From Bursaphelenchus xylophilus (taxonomy: Eukaryota; Nematoda; Chromadorea; Rhabditida; Aphelenchoididae): DNA of 64,000 bases. The position numbers were made by a program, and so were the translations under genes. The notes beneath the pieces are model-generated. The model saw only the letters and a program-made list of their open reading frames with translations, ran no database searches and had not been told where the DNA came from. This document shows, in pieces, positions 56,456-64,000 of this stretch (its first letter is position 1; every line of letters begins with the position of its first letter). The stretch lies in assembly GCA_904066235.2 (NCBI GenBank), contig CAJFCV020000005.1, positions 1,984,001 through 2,048,000 of the forward strand. The letters run 5' to 3'.

Positions 56456-58966
56456 ATTGATATTGTAGTAGACGTTAGTATCAGGTAGTGTATTGAATGG
56501 TCACTGAAATGAGAAGATAAATAAAAATTCGTCTCCTGATAGCCTATGAATGGTCCTCTCGCGATAAAATCAGTCAAAATTTTCGATTTCACCACGAATT
56601 TTAGAAGGTGACATTTTATACGAAAGGTCAAAAATAATCATCAAACTGGTTGGCAAAAAGCGGGATTCATCTGGATCGCTAGAATAAATAATGAGAAGTC
56701 AAATACAACATAACAGTTGAAGAAAATTAAAACTATGGCAAGAGAAGGCCATTTTTTCAAAAAATTTTCCCTTGGACCCCTCACTGATTTCTCGACAAAA
56801 AATTTTAAAAATAGTATGTAATGATCAGTGATCCAGACCTTTTCTACAGTACGTGTCTATTGTTCCGCCCAGGGCTCGGGTATAATCCCATCTCTTCCAA
56901 TATTTACATTAGAAACCAAATTTTACCCTTCTTTTTGAATGTACCTTGTTTTTGAATGGAGCAAACTCCGCTGGGTTCGCGAAAATGGACCGAAACGTAA
57001 ACAGACTCACACTACATACGCTCAAGTTCAAAATGAAAGGTGTTTTCACCGTATACAGTGATTTGGGGAGTTGTGTTTGGGAGCATACAAAATTAGAGGG
57101 GAGGAGGAGTTAATTAGCCGATTACAGGTGTTACAATAAAAAAACGGACTGATTTTTACAAAACTGTTTAGTGTGAAAAGGCGTCTAATTCGATTACACG
57201 ATAGATTTGCGAATAAACTGTAGGAAAATCATCAGCTTTGCAATTTTATGATATTACGGTAGATGCTAAGTAATTTTAATCACAAGGAAAATACTTCTAT
57301 GAGGTATGGAGTTACAGGTCGAGACATACATCAAAAAAATCGCAGAATTTTTCTGACTCAGAATATGTAAAAATTAGTTGCCCAATTTTGGTCTGTAAGG
57401 GCGAAAAAACCCCAGAACTTTTCACGCAACACTACGCAAATGCCTTTTTGACCAAGTTTTTACCAAATCTAAAGCTTTGTTTTGAGCTAAGGTAAACCCT
57501 GGCTTCTTGACAAGCCTTAAAATATCAAATTAAATTAAGACTGCACCTTAATAGCAGAATGTAAAAAAAAGCTCAAAACAAAAACTTTTGAGTTGATAAA
57601 AACTTGATCAAAAAGGCATTCGTGATATTGCGAGAAAATTTCTGAAGCTTTTTCGCCCTTACAAACCAAACTTGGGCAGCTAATTTTTACATATTCTGAA
57701 TCAGAAAAATTTTGCGATTTTTTTGATGTATGTGTCGACCCGTCACTCCATACCCCATAGAAGTACTTTCCTTGTCAAAAAAATCCCAAAAACAAAGTCA
57801 GACAAACTTCAAAATCAAAGATTCTTTAAGTTTACAGTCGACCCTGACTTAGTCTGTCCATAAATCAAAAGAAATCATCCGAATTTTGATAAAACACACC
57901 ATTTTGCTCCTAATGTTAGACGATTTCAGGTCATTTTATTCAAAAGTTGATCAAAACAAACTGAAAAGCCCTTACATCAAAAGATTCAGTCATTTTACAG
58001 CATTCCCAACCTTCTCTATCCACAAATAATCAAAAAAATCTCAAAAATAATCATTTTAGACTTCATTCTGCATAAAAAGCTCCCAATTCCAAACCTCCCA
58101 AGTAAAATCGAAAAGAAAAAGTAATAAGAGGGCCGGAAATGATTTCTCGTCCATCACTTTCAACTCCAACGTTCCGATTTATGAAATTGTTTCTCTTCCA
58201 TGCCCTCTTCAAAAAATGATTTCCGTGAAAATGAAACTTTCAAGCCACTTTTTACGTCAATATTTTTGTTTACAGCGCGTGTTTGGTGTTTAATCGAGTT
58301 AAACGTAATTGATGATTCCCAGGGAAAAATTAGTAATTACATCAACTTTAAGGGAACTGCTTAAAACTTTTTCGAAGAAATTGGAACCTTAGGTGATTTC
58401 GGCTAAACAAGGTCAAAATTGGATGAATCAAAAAAAAGTTTGGGGTCAAAATAACTCTCATGGCATCTCTAACAACTCTAAAATTTATTCTGAACCAACC
58501 AAAAGGTCTGTAATGATATCCATTGATACTTTTTTTACTCAAAGCTTATCTTGTGTAATATACGAAATTCACTAAGATGCGGAGAGCCAAAGAAAAAGCA
58601 GTATAGTTCATAAAAAAGTCCATGAAAGGTACTACTAGAAAATCCTTTCAATTTTTGCCGAATGCTTTTGCTACTCGAGAAATTCAGCCTCGAAATATAT
58701 TCACCTTGACGTTTGTTGACAATACTTCAAACCCAAATTCCAAGAACCTCAGGAAAAAATAAAAGGTATCTTATAATAGTAACTTTCACTGGCTTTCAAC
58801 CGACAGGTATTACTCCACATTTCTCAACCGATTTACAGTACAAATTCCAATATTATACTAGACATCAAGTAATCCCAAAATTTTTGTCAAACTGGCAAAA
58901 CTCCAAGCACATCTGACTAACACAGTTTCCAACACCTTCACTATGCTATTTATAGCATCTTACGGA
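56456..58966. other. Upstream region of ALDH, no further gene seen
   Basis: Contains a TTCGTATAAAATGTCACC motif (minus strand, near 56616) about 160 bases upstream of the ALDH start and a complete MITE at 57283-57774. The rest is AT-rich with no recognised feature. Confidence 0.5.
57283..57774. mobile_element. CAAGGAAAG-type foldback MITE
   Basis: 492 bp flanked by TCA on both sides. Ends CAAGGAAAATACTTCTATGA and CATAGAAGTACTTTCCTTG. The arms carry GGTATGGAGTTACAGGTCGA. No tRNA-like core. Confidence 0.9.
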
Positions 58967-59155
58967 TTATAATCTATTCCAACCCCGCCTTTTATAAAGA
59001 GAAATCGCCACAAAAAGGCCCGCGAAACCCTGCAAGCACAAAACACAAGCGCCCAGTGTAATCGCCGCCCCAAAGAATCGCTTCCAATTGTCATCATAAA
59101 TCGCAAAGCGCCAATTTGCATCCCCTGTTGTACAATGGGCAAGAGTTCTGCCTTC
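58967..59155 (-). CDS. Possible last exon of a small membrane protein
   Basis: After an acceptor TGTTTTAG at 59156, the minus strand is open for 62 codons to a TAA. It starts EGRTLAHCTTGDANWRF. A hydrophobic segment GAAITLGACVLCLQGFAGLF follows, then a basic end (YKRRGWNRL). The composition and the positive-inside pattern look like a real single-span protein. I could not find a first exon with certainty, and I do not recognise the family. It could equally be chance. Confidence 0.3.
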   Translation of the reverse strand, partial: EGRTLAHCTTGDANWRFAIYDDNWKRFFGAAITLGACVLCLQGFAGLFVAISLYKRRGWNRL

Positions 59156-60900
59156 CTAAAACACAAAAATCCCTCCGCTCGACTGTATAATTCGTCCGTG
59201 TAAACAGGACATTCCACGTTACTGCGTTGATACTAATTGTTTTTAACGACGGAAAACAATCGAATTGGCGGTGAGGCGAAAAAAATTACCAATTTTTATA
59301 GTCGGAACGAGTACAGAACAAAGCTTGGATATTGTACATGACTAACCGAGAGAACTGAAGAAATCTGTATGAAGCATAGTTTGAAACAACAAGGTTTATA
59401 TATCAATCGAAACCTCGCGAAGCATAGTTTCGAACATTCGCCGGCATTTTCGTCAAACGCTCTTAGGATTCCAGAAATAGCTGTCGAAATATCAGATGTT
59501 GGTACATGTGCAAGATAAAGAAATTTATGATTTCTCCGCCTTCTAAAAACCCAGGGATATATTCTTGTAAGCCTAAAACTAAATGCGGATATTATTTCAA
59601 AGAAAGAAACGTTCAAAAATTCATAAACCCATCAAGTTTACATTATCTTACACATGGACGAGCAAGCATATTTCAGGCGAAAATTTCTACCACAATGAAT
59701 CCACTCAGCCAAATACGAACATACTCATTCATTCTACTCTTCACGGGCTTTTAAATGATGTATAACACTCCACCCAAAACACCGTCTACTTTGCACATTG
59801 ACCTAAACAAATTCTTCCACAAAATTCGTCTAAAATAATATAAAAATTCTAAAGAATCAAGAAAGATGGTCAAAAATTCTCGTAAAAACCGATTGATAAC
59901 CTAAAGCAGCTGGTAAAGAGCGCTTAGCAGCCATTTTCGCACACAACACAGCAGAATTATACGAAAAAGCATCACTTCCCGATAAGCCGCTCATAAAACG
60001 GGGAAAAAACAACAAGAGCCGTGTAATTGACCGCTTATGGAGGTCGTCAGTGGTCAACCAGCGACACAAGGTCATTCAACATAACATAGCCTTACTCCGG
60101 GTGTTGAAAATAGGCTTTTTCGTTGGAAAAACTTAGTGTAATATACAATAATTGATCCCGAACGACAAAAGTGTTGAAAACAAAGAAAACTGAGGTCTGG
60201 AAACAACAAAAACGCCCGTAAATGGCTTTATTGGCGAGCTGTCCACGTTTCTTTTGGCCATTTCCAAGTTTCTTCCCTTTTTGGCCAACAATTTGGGCGC
60301 AGTCTTCGTATTTTCAAACTGCAGTCTGCGAGAGACATTTTATACGAATAGTTAAAACTACGTGTTCGATGATCCTTCAAAGTATTGCCCTTGATTTTTA
60401 TAAATATTTCGCATAGTTTGAGCGTTATATTTCATCACTACCTAAAGTCTGCATCAAATCTGGACATGAAGAAAATGTCTAAAAGCCTGCCCAATTATGT
60501 TTTGATAGATAGAATGCCAAAATTTGTATGAAAATCACAACGTAATCCCATCAAAGTTGGTTTCTAAAAATAAATTAGAACTTGTTCTTGAAATAATAAA
60601 CAAGAACTGGCCAGATTTCCCATGACTTATCTCCGATAACTGACTGAAGTTCGAGGAAAAAATAATATTTGGTGGGAAGACTTGACCACCCCATGAGAAA
60701 ACCTGACCCGACCAGCAGTGTTGCGCCCAGGCCCGAATAAAATTTCCTTTTTCTTCTATTTTCATTCTCACGTTCATGGGAAAGCGTTCATGTTTACCAA
60801 CCACCCCTACCTTTTACGAACGCAACAGTAAATCTTACAAAAACTTTATTTTTAAAAAACTCTACTGTAAAACCTATATTTTTTTTTAAAAACTCCTGTT
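59156..60900. other. Intergenic, includes a third TATAAAA-containing segment
   Basis: At 60280-60349 the minus strand carries TTCGTATAAAATGTCTCTCG, then GCAGACTGCAGTTTGAAAAT, a match to the segments upstream of the two plus-strand receptor genes. Here it lies downstream of the third copy. Nothing else is recognised. Confidence 0.5.
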
Positions 60901-63900
60901 TCATTTAGAGGGTTTAGATTCTCCGGAAGACTTCTGGGTAACGTCATCGGCTTGACTTAATTTGACGTCTTTGTACTTGACCCTTTCGTCGAACCAATAA
61001 TCCGTGTACTTGAAATTGTACTTCTCTGGGAGCTGAAAATTCGGAGAGTAAAAAGAAAGACAAGTTTCGTATATACAAAATAATTTGCATAAAGTTTTGA
61101 ATATGCAAATTTCCCATTTTTTTGCATCTACTCACCTTGTCCATATAGGCCAGCACCTGCTTCATGCTGATCATATCTCTCCTGTCCTTGAACCAGATCA
61201 TTTCGGCCAAATCGCAGATAACCGTGTCCTGGACAGAACTTCGCCCAACACTCTCAAAGTACAAGTTCTTCAAGAACAACTTGTCCCTGTAATCGGCCTG
61301 ATCGGTGTGCAACCCCGTCTCCGACTCCTCCCCTTTTGAGTTGATCTAAAAGCAAAACAATCATGGCCAAAAAAGGTTGGTCTCACCCTCGGGTTCCCTT
61401 CAAGTCTCCACGGAAGGTCTTGCCGAAAGATGGCTATCAGCGTGATCAGCCACGACTGCATATCGTCCAACAGGGTGACGCGTTGATGGGTATGGGACGC
61501 CACTGACATGTAGTCGGCGCTGCCTTCGGCGCCGCCGCGCTTACAACCGAAACGTCTGGCCAGTCCAAAGTCGCAAAGAATACACTGAAAATGACATCAC
61601 AAAAGAATGAATAACAAATGGCAATAACGCAACAAAAACACCAAGTCCTTACCGCATTCGAATAGGGACTCCTTTGCATGTAATTATCCGGTTTCAAGTC
61701 CAAGTGAGCGTACTTCACCTTTTGGAGCTGCAAAATTGGCCGCAACAAATGGTAGGCGATGATCAATTTCTTCTGGAGCTGAAGCGGCTCATCCTCGTAC
61801 ATAAGGAAGGTCAAGGTCCGGTAGTAGAAGGGCATGACCATGTACATGGCGCTCACGTTGCGGCCTATTCCCAAGATCGTCACGATCAAGGTGTCTTGGC
61901 TGAAAAGAATCCAAAATGGCTAATAAAACAAGGTAATATCAAACTTTCCAAGATTTTAAAACTCAAAAGTCTCCAAAAATTGCATAATAAAGAATTGCTG
62001 TGCAAAAAATAGCCTTTTCACACTGTATAAGACCAATTCCCCGCCCAAACTCACTCTCCCAAGAGCCGCTCGATCTGCCGGGCCTGCATGAATTCCTTTT
62101 TGGCGTAGCGGAGTTCTTCGACATTCGACGCCTTCACAAACTTGATGGCCACAAATTCATCGCCAATGTGTCCCACGCGGTACTTGTAGACCGCGCCGAA
62201 ACCGCCCTGGCCCAGCTTCCTCACGTACACGTAGGTTCGGACGTTCTCCAAGACCTCGGGGACCTTCCCGTCAAACTCGGGATCATTGACCAACTTGACA
62301 TTCTCCAAATCGTCGATAGGCATGTGGTCCAATGGATTCATGGATTTCAGGTTCTCGTCGACGTTTCTGAAAAGCAAGTGGTCAAAAAAAGACCGCAAAT
62401 CACTTTTTTCTGCAAAAATTTTCGGTTGAGCCTGAACTCTCCCCCTTACGGTCATACGATGAAAATTTTTTTCACAAGGAAAGTACTTCTATGGGGTGTG
62501 GAATTACCGGTCAAGATATATATCAAAAAATTCGCAAAAATTTTCTGATTCAGAATATATAAAAATTAGCTGCCTAATTTTGGTTTGTCAACGAGTTTTA
62601 TCAATAAATGTATTTCTCGAGGAAAAAAATCTGCGGCAACAAAAGCGAGCTCGGTCTCTTCCTTCGGAAGAGAGCGGTGTGGCCGAGTGGTTAGAGCGCT
62701 AGATTGGGAATCCGAAGGGGACGGGTTCGATTCCTTTTGCCACACTAGAACCTATTTTTTACGTTGGAACTACTTCTAAGGTGTAGTTGTAATCTAATTT
62801 GATATTTTAAGGCTTGTCAAGGCCTCAGAATTTATTTTAGCACAAAACAAAAATTTTTTATTGGTAAAAACACGGTCAAAAAGACACTTGCATGGTGTCG
62901 CGAGAAAACTTCTGAGGACAAAAACATGTCATCAGACCAAAATTAGGCAGCTAATTTTTATATATTCTGAATCAGAAAATTTTTGCGAATTTTTTGATGT
63001 ATATCTCGACCTGTAACTCCACACCCCATAGAAGTACTTTCCTTGTCAAATTGAAAAAATTAGGTGTGACATGTTATATAATGAAATTTCTTTCTCAATT
63101 TGAAAAAAAAATCCATCGTATAACATGTCACATCTTATTCTTTTCAATTGGAAAAAAATTCCATCGTATAACATGTCACACCCAATTTTTCAATTTTCAA
63201 AATGAGGGGGAGAGTTCAGAAAAGGGGAGATCTTTTCGAACAAAAATTCAAAAATTTCAAATTGATTTTAATCTCCAGTCCAAGCCTAAATTTCAAAAAA
63301 TTTGAACTGCAGAAACTTACCCCATCGAATCCTGAGCGCAGTCCACTTCTTTGCTGTCAATTCCCTGCACCACCTTCGGCTTCTCTTCCGGCTTCACCTT
63401 CTTCTTTCGCGGCTTCTTTGCCACTTTCTTTTCCACCTTCGGCTCCGCTTTGATGCTTTTCGTCTTCTCGTCCATACTGTACTCCGGATACAGGTCATAG
63501 GGCTGTGGGGGTCTTCGGACGGGCACGGGGGGCGCTTTCTTGGGGGCCACCTTCTTCTTCTTCTTGCAGCAGCAAATGTTTATCCCAAGGCATTTCTGAA
63601 ACAAAAAAAAATTAAAAGTCAAAAATTTTTTAAATCAAATACAAAAATTAAAGTGTGCATAGATAAAAACTCCAGGAAACTCACCAAAAAAACGGCGATT
63701 AGGGTAGCTACCAAAACAAGCAGAGTTCCACCTCCCACACATCCGGCTACCAGCGCAAGGAGTCTCATTTCCGCGGCCTCATCAATGGTTGTACTCGTGG
63801 AGATGCTGGAAAAGTCAGAGATAATATATATTATGAACACAAAAACTCACGTTGTTGTCACAGTCGGATCGATGAAGGTGAACTGTATAAAGGTGTTATC

Positions 63901-63960
63901 AATCATGTTCTCCGTGATCAATCGGGGCATCTGGCAGCCGGTTACAATCATGAGGTGTCG
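60901..63960 (-). CDS. Receptor-like CK1-type kinase, inverted copy, 5' part outside window
   Basis: Exons visible on the minus strand: 63960-63851, 63805-63685, 63595-63321, 62366-62055, 61899-61653, 61584-61387, 61345-61136 and 61032-60901. The first eight lengths are 110, 121, 275, 312, 247, 198, 210 and 132; the first six equal those of the plus-strand copy. This gives about 535 residues: the end of the ectodomain, the membrane span, the poly-Lys linker and a complete kinase domain (GQGGFGAVYK, HLDLKPDN, DFG). Unlike the plus-strand copy it continues through QVLAYMDK into a further exon. That exon encodes LPEKYNFKYTDYWFDERVKY and a Ser/Lys-rich end, probably the original C-terminus. The intron 62367-63320 holds a tRNA-bearing MITE absent from the other copy. 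The ectodomain exons lie beyond 64000. Confidence 0.9.
62475..63045. mobile_element. CAAGGAAAG-type foldback MITE with tRNA-like core, with known empty site
   Basis: 571 bp flanked by TCA on both sides (62472-62474 and 63046-63048). Ends CAAGGAAAGTACTTCTATGG and CCATAGAAGTACTTTCCTTG. The paralogous intron at about 37015-37030 (complement strand) reads straight through with a single TCA, so both the borders and the duplication are confirmed. Confidence 0.95.
62677..62745 (+). other. tRNA-like segment inside a MITE (Ser-like), paired acceptor stem
   Basis: The 7-bp acceptor stem GTGTGGC/GCCACAC pairs perfectly, with A box TGGCCGAGTGGTTAG and B box GGGTTCGATTCC. The anticodon stem and T stem are poor (loop TTGGGAA). 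This is the most tRNA-like of the MITE cores; it may be a recent capture or under constraint. Confidence 0.75.
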
Positions 63961-64000
63961 CTGAAACAAAAAATTTATACAACAATTATATAGTATCTCA

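Overview
This window looks like nuclear DNA of a nematode, probably a lineage distant from Caenorhabditis. The evidence is: an Argonaute of the worm-specific slicer-dead (WAGO-like) type; compact genes split by introns ending in the nematode-style TTTTCAG acceptor; 3' splice sites just upstream of start codons that would suit trans-splicing; and very AT-rich non-coding DNA packed with short foldback/MITE elements. Exon joins were worked out by hand, keeping the reading frame across every junction. No search or alignment program was run, so family names rest on motifs I recognise.

Layout. 1-6.2 kb: a tRNA-Gln gene and several palindromic elements, with no convincing protein gene. 6.3-9.3 kb (minus): two head-to-tail ubiquitin C-terminal hydrolase copies, one complete and one lacking its first exon. 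9.4-11.6 kb: a foldback element carrying a decayed mariner and a MITE. 12-13.6 kb (minus): a MADF-domain gene and a small single-pass membrane protein gene. 14.1-20.2 kb (plus): the tri-snRNP splicing factor SART1/SNU66 in nine exons. 20.2-23.8 kb: transposon debris. 23.8-28.5 kb (plus): 7-dehydrocholesterol reductase. 28.8-38.3 kb (plus): two tandem paralogues of an unusual receptor. The first has an ectodomain, one membrane span and a short tail. The second continues into a casein-kinase-1-like kinase domain. 39.1-47.6 kb (minus): the Argonaute. 52.2-56.5 kb (minus): a class 3, membrane-anchored fatty aldehyde dehydrogenase. 60.9-64 kb (minus): a third receptor-kinase copy, nearly identical to the second but inverted and running off the window end.

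Two themes stand out. The first is a family of apparent single-pass receptors whose cytoplasmic part is a CK1-type kinase; it grew by tandem and inverted duplication. The second is a set of palindromic elements sharing CAAGGRAAGTAC-like ends and 3-bp TNA target duplications. Several of them carry tRNA-like cores with recognisable A and B boxes. One insertion is proven by an empty site in the duplicated kinase gene. Introns of unrelated genes also share a minisatellite (AAAACGTAAATTTTAGGG) and a splice-donor-like motif (GGTAAGGGGGGACCAAGG).
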